The notes: a model not told the origin generated them from the sequence alone. A DNA stretch of 47,316 nt from Candidatus Hopanoidivorans cymbastelae (GCA_028283145.1 JAPYNY010000079.1:1-47316), one strand, 5' to 3'; shown: positions 9,408 through 18,034, counted from the stretch's first letter. Translations and numbers: made by a program.

Positions 9408-10007
9408 ATGGAGCCAGAGCCAAAGCCAGAATCACCCAGCGATTGGCGACCGCTGGACGACCTGGACAATATAGTTGACCGCTCTTGGGAGAAACTGCGC
9501 GGCAATCCGTTTTGGGATCGTATCTTTTACACTGCTTCCAGCTTGGGTGACTGGAGTTTGCTGTGGCAACTGCTGGGGGCTTTGCTCAGTGTCAGAAGTG
9601 CTAGGCACAAGCAGAATTTTCGGCGCTTGTCCATAGCTTTGGGGTTGGAATCGGTGTTGGTCAACTTGGTGGTGAAATCCTTTTTTCGTCGGCACCGCCC
9701 GCCTCCGCCTGGTGACCGACCTCTGAATCTGCGTATCCCTGTTACGTCAAGTTTTCCTAGCGGCCACGCTTGCAGCGCTTTTCTAGCGGCAACACTGCTG
9801 GCAGAAGCCAGCAAGAGGCGTTGGCCGTTCTGGCTTTTGGCAGCGGTGGTAGCTTGCAGCCGTATTCACGTGAGAATTCATTACGCCTCAGACGTAGCTG
9901 GGGGCGCAGCCTTGGGACTTCTGCTGGGGAAACTGGTCAAGATGGTTGCTCCCCTAAGCCAAGCAACTTCCACAAACCCCACCCCTAGGAGCAGTTCTCA
10001 TGTCTGA
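9408..10007 (+). CDS. PAP2-family membrane phosphatase
   Basis: A 199-residue phosphatidic acid phosphatase type 2/haloperoxidase family protein. The three catalytic motifs are present in order: KSFFRRHRP (90-98), PSGH (117-120) and SRIHVRIHYASD with the His nucleophile at 158 and Asp 162. Hydrophobic stretches around 48-62, 75-92, 121-134 and 139-151 indicate membrane embedding. Such enzymes dephosphorylate lipid phosphates such as undecaprenyl pyrophosphate or phosphatidate. AAAGGA lies just before the ATG. Its stop overlaps the next start (ATGTCTGA), so it is translationally coupled to the sulfotransferase, hinting at a shared lipid substrate. Confidence 0.9.
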   Translation: MEPEPKPESPSDWRPLDDLDNIVDRSWEKLRGNPFWDRIFYTASSLGDWSLLWQLLGALLSVRSARHKQNFRRLSIALGLESVLVNLVVKSFFRRHRPPPPGDRPLNLRIPVTSSFPSGHACSAFLAATLLAEASKRRWPFWLLAAVVACSRIHVRIHYASDVAGGAALGLLLGKLVKMVAPLSQATSTNPTPRSSSHV

Positions 10008-11268
10008 AAGCCAACCATTCCAACGCCCACCCGATATCCGTCTGCACGATCTGGCCAACCCAGACTTCACAGACGATCAGCTGGAGATCATCAAGGCAAG
10101 CGCTGCCATGGCAGAAGGTATTTCGTTTTCACTGGATGGTCTCATGGCAGCTGCCAAACAACAAGCCGGCCTTGACGACTTCGGTGAAGATGAATTCGCT
10201 GAACCGCTTGAAGTGCTATGTCAATCCATTGAAACCGAGGGACGGCTCAGCCCAATGGGGAAATTGAGTTTGTGGTCACAGACGACCGCCTTTTTGGTCA
10301 ACCGCCTGCGCTTGGAAGACCTTTTTACCCGCCATCCTGAAGCTGCCGACCAGGAAGTTATCGCGCCCATCATCATCGCCGGTATGCCCCGTTCGGGCAC
10401 GACCCACTTGCACAATCTCATCGCCGCCGACAAATCCCTGCGGTCTTTACCTTGGTGGGAAGCTCTGGAGCCTGTAGCGCCTCCCGATGAGACCACCATA
10501 GACGGCCGGGTGGAGCGGGCTCAGCAGGGCATTGACCAGCGCAACTATTTTCTCCCCCATTTTGACCGCATGCATGAAATGACATGGGATCACGTGCATG
10601 AAGAAATCCACCTGCTGGGCATGTCGGGTTCAACCATGCTGTTTGACACTCTGGGAGTGCTGCCTAGTTGGCGTGAATACTACAAGAAATCAGACCAAAC
10701 CCCCCACTATCGCTATCTGAAGCGCGTTTTACAGGGCTTGCAGTTTTTGCGCGGCGGAGAGCGCTGGATTTTGAAGTCGCCACAGCATCTGGAACAATTC
10801 AAGCCTCTGACTGCTGTCTTCCCAGATGCAACTTTCGCTCTAACCCATCGCGACCCGGTCTCCATCACAGCTTCTTTTTGCACCATGATTTGCTACAGTT
10901 CCCGGCTGAGCGCCGAGTTGCCCGTAGACACGCATCGCATAGGGCAATGGTGGGCGCAGCTGATTGAAGACATGCTGACAGCCTGCACCCGCGACCGCCA
11001 CTTGCTACCCCAGGAACGCTCCCTGGATATTGTCTTTCATGAATTCATGACTGACGACATCGCCACGGTTGCCCAAATTTACAAGATCGCCAACCAGCCC
11101 TTCACAGCCGAAGTGGAACAAGCCATGAAAGACTATATGGACACCCACCCACGCGGGCGCCACGGTCGGGTGGCTTACGACATCACAGATTTTGGCATTG
11201 ACCCGGCCGAGCGGCGGGCGGCTCTAGCTGAGTATGTAGAGCGTTTTGGAATTCAGTTGGAAAGCTAG
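10000..11268 (+). CDS. PAPS-dependent sulfotransferase family protein
   Basis: A 422-residue soluble sulfotransferase. The 5'-phosphosulfate-binding loop is AGMPRSGTTHLHNL (PRSGTT at 130-135), and the 3'-phosphate-binding segment is ALTHRDPVSI near residue 280. The length and the N-terminal helical extension resemble the actinobacterial Stf-like group that sulfates lipids and small molecules. The gene overlaps the PAP2 phosphatase by eight bases. The PAPS-producing cysDNC and PAP-removing cysQ lie 4-7 kb away, so donor supply and by-product removal are close by. The acceptor is unknown; a membrane lipid is an inference from the coupled PAP2 gene. Confidence 0.9.
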   Translation: MSESQPFQRPPDIRLHDLANPDFTDDQLEIIKASAAMAEGISFSLDGLMAAAKQQAGLDDFGEDEFAEPLEVLCQSIETEGRLSPMGKLSLWSQTTAFLVNRLRLEDLFTRHPEAADQEVIAPIIIAGMPRSGTTHLHNLIAADKSLRSLPWWEALEPVAPPDETTIDGRVERAQQGIDQRNYFLPHFDRMHEMTWDHVHEEIHLLGMSGSTMLFDTLGVLPSWREYYKKSDQTPHYRYLKRVLQGLQFLRGGERWILKSPQHLEQFKPLTAVFPDATFALTHRDPVSITASFCTMICYSSRLSAELPVDTHRIGQWWAQLIEDMLTACTRDRHLLPQERSLDIVFHEFMTDDIATVAQIYKIANQPFTAEVEQAMKDYMDTHPRGRHGRVAYDITDFGIDPAERRAALAEYVERFGIQLES

Positions 11269-11269
11269 G

Positions 11270-11491
11270 CTAGTTTGGCGAAGCTACCTCAATAGGATCG
11301 CCTGTTTCGCGAGCACCCGAGATGAGCAAACGCAAATCCAACAGCATGTCAGACATCTCATTGGCCGAGACGATGTTGCGGGCTGGCAGTTGCGTCAGCT
11401 TTCCATCAATCAGCGCTATGGCATCATCTAGCAACTTGCCGTAATTAACAGACTCCAGTTGAGTTTGATTTAGCTTCAGGGTGTCGTTCAT
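11270..11491 (-). CDS. Small hypothetical protein
   Basis: A 73-residue acidic, probably helical protein (KLLDDAIALIDGKLTQLP, SDMLLDLRLLIS). It has an ATG start, and its stop is one base from the sulfotransferase stop in convergent orientation. No signal peptide, membrane helix or familiar motif is seen. The tight fit against its neighbour and the amphipathic pattern suggest it is real. Function unknown. Confidence 0.55.
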   Translation of the reverse strand: MNDTLKLNQTQLESVNYGKLLDDAIALIDGKLTQLPARNIVSANEMSDMLLDLRLLISGARETGDPIEVASPN

Positions 11492-11586
11492 ATATTGTCT
11501 TTCAGTCTATTGACATTCTCATGATTAAAGCTGCTTTTGTTGAGAGTTCTTTAAGGAGTTAGTAAAGATTCAGGCATATAGCCTGG

Positions 11587-12576
11587 TCATACCCCTTGCG
11601 GGCTGAGCAGTTCAATGGCTTGCGCATCCGTCATCTGCGGGGGGCACATCGGAGCCAAAGCAGTCGTTGTGACTCCGTTGTCAACGTAGCGAGCTATTTT
11701 CTGTCGGCACTCCTCAGGCGAGCCGTGAATGATCAGATCGTCCACCACCTCATCGGGGATGGCCTTCAGCGCACCAACCCGATCGCCTGAATCCCAGAGT
11801 TCCCAATGCTTTGCCAGAGCTTCGCTGCGACCCAACCACTGGTGAAATGCCTTGTAGACCGGCACATTCACATAGGCTGCCAGGTTGCGACGGCCCATCT
11901 GGCGCGCCAAGTCAGTATCTTGCGTTGGGCAGACAAACAGTCTGGCCACGATTTCCGCCTCGGGGTTGATTTCGCGGGCTATTTGGGATACTTTGGCTGT
12001 GTCTTGGGCTGACAGCCAATTGAGAATGACCCCATCGCTCTCGCGGGCCGCCAAGCGTATCATTCCAGGGCGCAATGCTGCCACGAAAATGGGTACAGGC
12101 TCGGGCGGCAGAGCAGCCAACCTGAAACCTTTGACTGAGAAAGTTTCATAGTCCTCAGTGACTTTTTCACCTGCCAAAGCCAACCGCAAGAACCGCACAG
12201 TATCTCGCACCCGTTGGTAGGGCTGTTCAAACGCAACGGCATTCCAGCGCTCCACAATTACATTTGAAGAGGCGCCCACGCCCAGCACGAACCTGCCGGG
12301 AGCTGCTTGGGCCAAAGAGGCTGCGGTTTGCGCCAACAAAGCTGGCCCGCGAGTAAACACTGGCGCTATGGCAATACCTAGGCGAAGTTTCGGAGCCCAG
12401 ACCGAGGTCAAAGCCAGTGGAGTAAAACCGTCAGCGGCAAAAGACTCAGACGACCAAGCATCTGTGTAGCCCAAGTCTGGCAGGGATGAAATCAGCTCTT
12501 TTTGCTGTGCCAGTCCCCCTGCCGCTGGGAATGGGACGGTTATGCCATATCGTGACAATTTCTTTCTCCTAGCCAT
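11587..12576 (-). CDS. LLM-class F420/flavin-dependent oxidoreductase
   Basis: A 329-residue luciferase-like monooxygenase-fold protein. Features include the N-terminal YGITVPFPAAGG strand, GYTDAWSSESFAADGFTPLA, and APGRFVLGVGASSNVIVERWN, the usual cofactor-contact region of the family. In actinobacteria most such proteins use F420, and NpdG, which reduces F420 with NADPH, is encoded in this window (31728-32411). The substrate cannot be told. The start may be ATG 12576 or TTG 12558; the latter has AGGAGA directly upstream (inside the longer reading). Divergent from the next small gene. Confidence 0.87.
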   Translation of the reverse strand: MARRKKLSRYGITVPFPAAGGLAQQKELISSLPDLGYTDAWSSESFAADGFTPLALTSVWAPKLRLGIAIAPVFTRGPALLAQTAASLAQAAPGRFVLGVGASSNVIVERWNAVAFEQPYQRVRDTVRFLRLALAGEKVTEDYETFSVKGFRLAALPPEPVPIFVAALRPGMIRLAARESDGVILNWLSAQDTAKVSQIAREINPEAEIVARLFVCPTQDTDLARQMGRRNLAAYVNVPVYKAFHQWLGRSEALAKHWELWDSGDRVGALKAIPDEVVDDLIIHGSPEECRQKIARYVDNGVTTTALAPMCPPQMTDAQAIELLSPQGV

Positions 12577-12642
12577 TTTTTGGGGACAATGTCAGACCCC
12601 CCTTTCATAATAGTAATTAAGGAGCCAGCCCAAGAACCAAAT

Positions 12643-12664
12643 CAGAAACATTTCAGAAACATTT
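12643..12664. repeat. Tandem 11-base direct repeat
   Basis: CAGAAACATTT occurs twice in succession in the AT-rich leader upstream of the small gene at 12705, followed by a partial third copy. It could be an activator or repressor half-site pair or simple slippage. Confidence 0.5.
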
Positions 12665-12704
12665 CAAAATAAAAGCAAAAAAGAACAGACGAAAGCTAGC
12701 AGCG

Positions 12705-12926
12705 ATGAAAACAATTACCAGCACCAAAAAGCCCAACCCAAACAAGAGGAAAAAGCAACCCCAGAAAAACCTGACTTCAGCTTGGGTCGAACAACAGCAG
12801 CTCATTGAGTTACCCACCGAGTGGGAGATAGATCCTCAGACTCGCAAAATCGGCTTGGAAGCCATTGCCCATATTCGCACTATTTTGAGTGCCTCACCCG
12901 ACACCAGCAAACCTTCCCCGAATTAG
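12705..12926 (+). CDS. Small basic hypothetical protein
   Basis: A 73-residue protein with a Lys-rich N-terminus (KKPNPNKRKKQPQKN) and an ordered-looking core: ELPTEWEIDPQTRKIGLEAI followed by AHIRTIL. The core resembles short actinobacterial proteins of unknown function with a W-x-I/L-D-x-x-T-R pattern, but I cannot name a family with certainty. It ends five bases before the probable start of the nuclease gene, so the two are likely cotranscribed. Confidence 0.6.
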   Translation: MKTITSTKKPNPNKRKKQPQKNLTSAWVEQQQLIELPTEWEIDPQTRKIGLEAIAHIRTILSASPDTSKPSPN

Positions 12927-12931
12927 CCGCC

Positions 12932-13612
12932 GTGGCTGGGGCATCTGTTCAAGTGCTCAAACTAACCGGGAAAGCTTCGGGGCGCGCCCAGGTGTTCTTA
13001 TGGCTGATTGCCTCGGCCCTGGTTTTGGCGGCAGCAACAGCAGCCTCAGCTTGCAGTCAGCCATCTCACATCAACAACTCACAAACCCAGCAAGACAATA
13101 CCCAACAAGGAGGCCCTATAGCAGCAGTTTCTACCATACATCCAGCAACCCAAGAGATTTTCACCCAAGCAGCCTTTGCGCCCGAAGACTCCTACAGCAC
13201 CACAGTTTCCAAGGTGCTAGACGGCGATACCATCGTGGCGCCTATAGATGGCAAGGAGTGGAACATCCGACTCATCGGCATTGACACTCCTGAAGCCAGT
13301 ACCCGTGAGCAAGAGTGCGGAGGAGCCGAGGCCACTGCCTTTTTGGAGGAGCTTATTCCTCCTAGAACTCAAATCCTGCTGACCCGAGGCGAAGAAGCCT
13401 ATGACATATACGACAGGCTCTTAGCTTATGTTTTCAGAGCCAGCGACAACTTGTTTGTCAACCTCGCCATGGCAAAATACGGGATGGCCTCAGAACTCTC
13501 ATTCGACCTCAACACGCAATTCCTGCCTCATTTCAAAAGAGCCGAATCCGAAGCCAGACAAAACCAGCTTGGAGTTTGGGGGCAGTGTGGCGGCACTGAC
13601 ACTCCGCTCTAG
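12932..13612 (+). CDS. Secreted thermonuclease (SNase-like) protein
   Basis: A staphylococcal-nuclease-fold protein of 226 residues from GTG 12932, which follows the upstream stop by five bases. A longer reading from GTG 12821 would overlap the upstream gene and encode an unlikely N-terminus. A hydrophobic segment (FLWLIASALVLAAATAA) is followed by Cys, a loose lipobox, so it is either a lipoprotein or exported. A Gln/Ser/Thr linker precedes the nuclease domain: VSKVLDGDTIVA, IRLIGIDTPEA, a DRLLAYVF strand and QNQLGVWG at the end. These match the calcium- and phosphate-binding Asp/Arg segments of SNases. Likely an extracellular nucleic acid scavenger. Confidence 0.88.
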   Translation: MAGASVQVLKLTGKASGRAQVFLWLIASALVLAAATAASACSQPSHINNSQTQQDNTQQGGPIAAVSTIHPATQEIFTQAAFAPEDSYSTTVSKVLDGDTIVAPIDGKEWNIRLIGIDTPEASTREQECGGAEATAFLEELIPPRTQILLTRGEEAYDIYDRLLAYVFRASDNLFVNLAMAKYGMASELSFDLNTQFLPHFKRAESEARQNQLGVWGQCGGTDTPL

Positions 13613-13663
13613 CTATCACGTAACTGGAGCAATTATCGCACTTTGAAAATTACGCTTAGAAAA

Positions 13664-14983
13664 ATGGCAGATGCCAACCACGCTGCGGGCACACGCACGG
13701 CGGATGTGCTTACTACAGATGTGCTCATTGTCGGAGGCGGACCGGCCGGCGCCTCAGCTGCTATCAGCCTGCGGCAAAACAGCTCATTTGACGTAACTTT
13801 GGTTGACAAAGCTGAATTCCCGCGAGATAAAGCTTGTGGAGATGGCCTTTCACCTGGAATTGTGCACCTTGCGCGAGAGTTGGGGGTTGAAACTCTTTTT
13901 GAAAATTATCCGCTTTGCGACAGCTATACCATTGTCGGCCCTGACAGTACGACAGTTTCCGGCACTATCGGAGCGGTAGTTTCAGCAACCGGCACGACTG
14001 CCCCCGGTGGCTATGTCATACCTAGGGAAATTTTTGACGCAGCCTTGTTGGCCAGATCTGAGGAATGCGGAGCCAAAGTCCTGACTGGGCACTCCTTCAA
14101 GTCCTTGCTTCAAGATGATGAAGGCGTTACCACTACAGTTGCCGCATCACAAAAAGACGAGCTGCTGATCCGCTCTCGAGTAGTGCTTGGAACAGACGGA
14201 GCCAACAGCCGGGTACGTTCAGCCCTTGGTGTCCCAGCCACGCCGAAAAAGCGCACCGGCATAGCCATGCGAGCCTACGCAGAATTTGCGCCTCATTCCA
14301 AACACGATATGAACCGGCTTTGGATTGTGTTTCACAGGGATTTGCTGCCGGCCTACGCCTGGCTGTTCCCATTTGCCAATAGTCACACCGCCGGCAACAA
14401 CGACAGCGAAGGCGTGGCTCAGATGGCCAATATCGGAGTGGGCTGCCTAGTCAAAGACCGCGAAACTTCCAGAGCTTGGTTTCTTCAGCAACTGGAAAAT
14501 TTCGCCCGGCAGTTAGAGCAGCACGGCATTTATTTTTCTTCAATCTCAAGTGAAAAAACCTACTTGCTTCCCCACGGCGGCAAACTGCCCAAGCTAGCTC
14601 ACAACCGAACTGCTTTAATTGGTGATGCGGCATCCATGATCAACCCACTCTCAGGTGAAGGCATCTACTACGGCATGTCGGCAGGTCACATGCTCGCACA
14701 AATCTTTTTTGCAGAAAACACCTACTCCTCCCACAATGAGCAGGCTGCTTTGAAAAAGTGGGAAGACTCCGTGCGACAGAGGTTTGCCAAGCACCTGCGG
14801 CATAACTACATCGGGCACCGGCTCATGCGCCATCCCAAATGGGCCAACACGCTGACTCAAACCATCGCAGCCGACCCGAAAGTCGCCGACAAGGCCATTG
14901 ATCTAATGCTGAAAGAGGGAACTCTGAATTTTGCCAGCTTCGCCAGAGTCTTGCGTAAACTCTTCAGGACTTCAAACAAGTAG
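13664..14983 (+). CDS. Geranylgeranyl-reductase-family FAD oxidoreductase
   Basis: A FAD-dependent protein of ~439 residues. The dinucleotide site is DVLIVGGGPAGASAA, followed by the family marker FPRDKACGDGLSPG, GTDGANSRVR and the second FAD motif ALIGDAASMINPLSGEGI. This group reduces polyprenyl chains or isoprenoid double bonds, for example in menaquinone or lipid tails, though many members are uncharacterised. The start may be ATG 13664 or TTG 13643; ATG is preferred because the preceding residues do not look conserved. It stands alone in the plus direction, about 50 bases after the nuclease gene. Confidence 0.88.
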   Translation: MADANHAAGTRTADVLTTDVLIVGGGPAGASAAISLRQNSSFDVTLVDKAEFPRDKACGDGLSPGIVHLARELGVETLFENYPLCDSYTIVGPDSTTVSGTIGAVVSATGTTAPGGYVIPREIFDAALLARSEECGAKVLTGHSFKSLLQDDEGVTTTVAASQKDELLIRSRVVLGTDGANSRVRSALGVPATPKKRTGIAMRAYAEFAPHSKHDMNRLWIVFHRDLLPAYAWLFPFANSHTAGNNDSEGVAQMANIGVGCLVKDRETSRAWFLQQLENFARQLEQHGIYFSSISSEKTYLLPHGGKLPKLAHNRTALIGDAASMINPLSGEGIYYGMSAGHMLAQIFFAENTYSSHNEQAALKKWEDSVRQRFAKHLRHNYIGHRLMRHPKWANTLTQTIAADPKVADKAIDLMLKEGTLNFASFARVLRKLFRTSNK

Positions 14984-15097
14984 GGCTTTAGGCTTAAAGA
15001 AAGTCAAAATTTCTGTTGCCACTTCGCTTTTCAGCCTTAGCACGATATCTACCATAGCCCCCACCCCCTGTCATCTACCTGCCATCCCACCCCTGCC

Positions 15098-15919
15098 ATG
15101 TCGATAGCTGAACAACTAGGATACCCAGCCGACTCAAAACTTCTGCTCATTACATGTGGCAACCTAGGTTGCTCCCACGCAGCCAACGTATCGGTCTATG
15201 AAGCTCTGCATTCAGGCATAGCTGCTTGCGCCTCCTTGATGATTCCATGCCCTTGGTCCCGAGAGGCGGCAGCCAACTATCGGGGGGAAGTAATCGGAGT
15301 TGAGCTCACCCTCAACGCCCCATACGACACTTATCGCTGGGGTCCGCTGACCTACGCCCCTTCCCTTTTGGATGGTGACGGCGGCTTCCCCAGAACTCCT
15401 AGCGACCTTTGGGACCATGCCGATACCGACGAGGTCTCACGAGAATGCAGAGTCCAAATTGAGCGGGCTATCCTGTGGGGTTTTGACGTGAGCTATTTGG
15501 GCGTTGCTCTGAACGTTCTATCTCCCAGACCTGAATTTTTTGATGTATATCTTGAACTAGCTGAAGAGTTCAACCTGCCTATTCGACTTCAGGGAAGTGA
15601 GAAGGACTATGGCTTCCCCTTTAAACAACTAGCTTGGGAGCGCGGAATTTTCTTTCCAGACCAGGTTGTCCAACTGCGTCAAGGTGACTTAGGCAAGGCA
15701 TTTACTGAAGTCTTGGAAAATTTGCCTGCCGGAATTACCGAAATTCTCCTGCATCCTGCCTTGGACACCGACGAACAACGTGCTTTAGACCCCAACTGGT
15801 CTCACGCTCAGAAAGAACATCAACTCGCCTCACACAATGCCACCACCAGAGAGCTGCTGGCAACTTCAGACGCTGTGCTCATCAACTACGATTTATTGAG
15901 ACAAGCTCAGCGCCGATAG
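15098..15919 (+). CDS. ChbG/YdjC-fold protein lacking the metal site (pseudoenzyme)
   Basis: A 273-residue protein with the overall YdjC/ChbG carbohydrate deacetylase layout: first strand and helix (LLLITCGNLGCSHAANVSVY), GVELTLN, the RWGPLTYAPSLLDGDGGFPR segment, ILWGFDVSYLGVALN and ILLHPALDTDE. In active members the first motif is NADD-G, the second has G-x-H-x-x-L, and the third is T-H-L-D-S-H-x-H. Here these read TCGN-G, GVEL and SYLGVALN, so the Asp and His metal ligands are all gone while the surrounding scaffold is kept. Deacetylase activity is therefore unlikely; a binding or regulatory role is possible. The preceding leader is C-rich with no Shine-Dalgarno. Confidence 0.8.
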   Translation: MSIAEQLGYPADSKLLLITCGNLGCSHAANVSVYEALHSGIAACASLMIPCPWSREAAANYRGEVIGVELTLNAPYDTYRWGPLTYAPSLLDGDGGFPRTPSDLWDHADTDEVSRECRVQIERAILWGFDVSYLGVALNVLSPRPEFFDVYLELAEEFNLPIRLQGSEKDYGFPFKQLAWERGIFFPDQVVQLRQGDLGKAFTEVLENLPAGITEILLHPALDTDEQRALDPNWSHAQKEHQLASHNATTRELLATSDAVLINYDLLRQAQRR

Positions 15920-15921
15920 AA

Positions 15922-16003
15922 CTCTCAGCCGCCCCTCAGCAGAACTCCCCCACAGACACTCCAGCCCCGCGCCTGCTCACCCAAAAATCTCCCCCTCGCA
16001 AAT
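15922..16003 (+). terminator. C-rich, G-poor stretch, possible Rho loading region
   Basis: The gap between the YdjC-like gene and the phosphotransferase gene is strongly C-rich and G-poor on the plus strand, without a hairpin and T-run. That bias is what Rho utilisation sites show. It could be a Rho-dependent terminator or simply an unstructured leader. Confidence 0.25.
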
Positions 16004-17101
16004 ATGGCAGAACTTTCTATTCCCCGCTTGTCAGGCTGGCTCAAGCATAATCTGGTTATTTCACACCTGCATTCCAGCCAGCCGATAACAGAAGTCAAAG
16101 TGGGCGAGATTGCCACACCCAAAAGCGGCTACTCAGCTGAAACAATTATTTTCCCAGCTGAAGTAACCCAAGGCGACACTTCCCACCAGATGACTTTTGT
16201 ACTAAGACGAGAAACTCCAGATGATGCCGTCTATCCAGCTCAATCTCCCGACATTGAGGTTGAAATTTCCATCCAATACAGAGCCATGCAAGCAGTTGCC
16301 AAAACCTCTTGTGCTCCAATTGCCCCGCTCCACCACTACGAACCCGACCCACAAGTGCTAGGGGCGCCATTCTTTGTGATGGGTTTTGTGCCAGGCGAAG
16401 TGCCCGTAGAAGACCCAAACTACACCACCTCAGGATTTTTCTTTGAAGCTGCACCAGAACAACGAAGGCGAATGATTCTAGGCGGAATCAAGACCATGGC
16501 CGACATCCACAGCATCAACTGGCAGGATGCTGGCCTGGATTGGCTGGTGCCTGAGGGTGCTATTCCTGGCACTGCCAAACAGTTGATGCTCTGGGAAAAT
16601 GCTGCAGTTAAAGCTCTAAACGGCAGAGAGCATCCCAGCTTGAAACGCGGATTTGAATGGCTACAGGAAAACCTTCCCCAAGACTCGCCCGTGGGAGTTG
16701 GTTGGGGCGATGCTCGCTTGGGCAACATTATTTGGCAGGACTTCAAACCCGCCTGTGTAACAGACTTTGAAGCTGTTGCCATCACTCCGCCTGAATTTGA
16801 TCTGGGTTGGTGGCTGATGTTTGACCGCTGGTCACATGACCATATCGGCGGGCCCCGACTAGAGGGCGAACCAACTTTAGAAGAACAGCGAGAACACTAT
16901 CTGAGTTGTGCCGAAGCCAGCGGCATCCAGATCAACCCTGACAACATCTTCTTTCATGAGGTATTTGCAGCCACCCGATACACCGCCATAGTAGTCAGGG
17001 TGATGAATCGCTCAGTATTGCGCGGAGAATTGCCGGCTGATAATATTTTCTGGCTGAAAAATCCTGTGGTTGACTGCCTGGATGCTTTGCTGCCCGACTG
17101 A
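16004..17101 (+). CDS. APH-like phosphotransferase family protein
   Basis: A 365-residue kinase-like protein of the aminoglycoside phosphotransferase/ACAD10 type. The N-lobe shows SGYSAETIIF and TFVLRRE, the nucleotide-binding strand with its Arg in place of the usual Lys. The linker is FFVMGFVPGEVP. The catalytic loop is GVGWGDARLGNIIW, standing for HGDxxxxN with His replaced by Trp as in this subfamily, and the metal-binding DFE replaces DFG. The subfamily is common in actinobacteria near acyl-CoA metabolism genes; substrates are unknown. The C-rich leader has no clear ribosome binding site. Antibiotic resistance is not implied. Confidence 0.85.
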   Translation: MAELSIPRLSGWLKHNLVISHLHSSQPITEVKVGEIATPKSGYSAETIIFPAEVTQGDTSHQMTFVLRRETPDDAVYPAQSPDIEVEISIQYRAMQAVAKTSCAPIAPLHHYEPDPQVLGAPFFVMGFVPGEVPVEDPNYTTSGFFFEAAPEQRRRMILGGIKTMADIHSINWQDAGLDWLVPEGAIPGTAKQLMLWENAAVKALNGREHPSLKRGFEWLQENLPQDSPVGVGWGDARLGNIIWQDFKPACVTDFEAVAITPPEFDLGWWLMFDRWSHDHIGGPRLEGEPTLEEQREHYLSCAEASGIQINPDNIFFHEVFAATRYTAIVVRVMNRSVLRGELPADNIFWLKNPVVDCLDALLPD

Positions 17102-17154
17102 CCAGCCTGGCAAACTGACCAACCCCGACTAAATTTATCCCCGGCTGACCAGAC

Positions 17155-17619
17155 TTAGCCGTCCGTCTCTGCCAGACGAGCTGGGAAGCCTCCTGAAGCA
17201 ATCGGGCTCCAGTTGTCAATTCTGACTTTAATGAGCGACTTGTCCTGGTGTTGCATGGCTTCTTTATATTCATCCCAGTCGGGGTGCTCACCGCTGATGC
17301 AACGGTAATAATCCACGAGCCCCTGCATAGCTTCGGGCATATCCAGCACCTCGGCTACGCCGTCAACTTGCACCCACTCTCCTCCGAAATTATCTGACAG
17401 CACGCATACCGAGACCTGAGGGGTGCGCTTGGCGTTCACAACCTTGGCCCGCTCAGGGTAGGTAGAAATCATGATGTGTCCTTCAAAAAGCCCCATTATC
17501 ACAGGCGACATCTGGGGCCTGCCGTCAGCTCTGAAAGTTGTCAGGATGCCGTTGTGTCTAGGAGCTATGAACTCCTCAAGCTCTTGTTGGTTGACTTTTT
17601 TGTTTTTGGCAATGTACAT
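17155..17619 (-). CDS. PPOX-class F420/FMN-binding split-barrel oxidoreductase
   Basis: A 154-residue pyridoxamine 5'-phosphate oxidase-like protein with EEFIAPRHNGILTTFRADG, PQMSPVIMG and the second-half YPERAKVVNAKRTPQVSV strand pair, typical of the actinobacterial group that binds F420 (or FMN or heme). ATG 17619 is preferred because it lies one base after the stop of the SCP2 gene and begins the conserved region; a longer frame reaches 17700 but overlaps that gene. It is the last gene of a probable mca-SCP2-PPOX operon. Substrate unknown. Confidence 0.85.
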   Translation of the reverse strand: MYIAKNKKVNQQELEEFIAPRHNGILTTFRADGRPQMSPVIMGLFEGHIMISTYPERAKVVNAKRTPQVSVCVLSDNFGGEWVQVDGVAEVLDMPEAMQGLVDYYRCISGEHPDWDEYKEAMQHQDKSLIKVRIDNWSPIASGGFPARLAETDG

Positions 17620-17620
17620 G

Positions 17621-18034
17621 TCAATTATCCTTTGTAAGTTGATCGACTGCTTGTTTGAAATCCTTCCATTCGGGCTGTTCATACAAGGGGCGCAGCCCAA
17701 AAACTAAAACCCCGTAATCACCCTCAACCTTAAGCCAGCCTTGCATGTAGCCAACTTCTGCTTCCGCTTCACCTTTGACAATTGCCAAAGCCTGTGGCAG
17801 TTTGCAAGCGACTGAACAGCTGGCTTCGGGCAGCTTGCCTAGGCCCAACTCAACTAACCGACCATCCTTCAAGGCAGCGTGGAAACGCATGGGTGGCTTT
17901 TTGGAAGACTTGCCTGTGGCAAACTCAAAATTTACCACTGCCGACATTCCCGTCAAGCCGGGCAAAACCTTAGCTGCATCCAAAACCCGCTCAAGCCATG
18001 GCTCAGACAGAAAATCTTCCACTGATGGATTCAA
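17621..18034 (-). CDS. SCP2 sterol-binding-domain protein
   Basis: A 137-residue protein matching the SCP-2 lipid-carrier fold: AVVNFEFATGK, MRFHAALKDGRLVEL, the PEASCSVACKLPQALAIVKG strand-helix and EVGYMQGWLKVEGDYG. Such domains bind lipids or acyl-CoA in a hydrophobic tunnel. The start is TTG 18034 with GCGAGG seven bases upstream, a usable Shine-Dalgarno. It lies about 110 bases after mca and one base before the PPOX gene, so the three are probably cotranscribed. Confidence 0.82.
   Translation of the reverse strand: MNPSVEDFLSEPWLERVLDAAKVLPGLTGMSAVVNFEFATGKSSKKPPMRFHAALKDGRLVELGLGKLPEASCSVACKLPQALAIVKGEAEAEVGYMQGWLKVEGDYGVLVFGLRPLYEQPEWKDFKQAVDQLTKDN

Noticed and set aside
17620-17700. 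Longer start for the PPOX protein
   Set aside because: It overlaps the SCP2 gene and lacks a ribosome binding site; the conserved region starts at ATG 17619.
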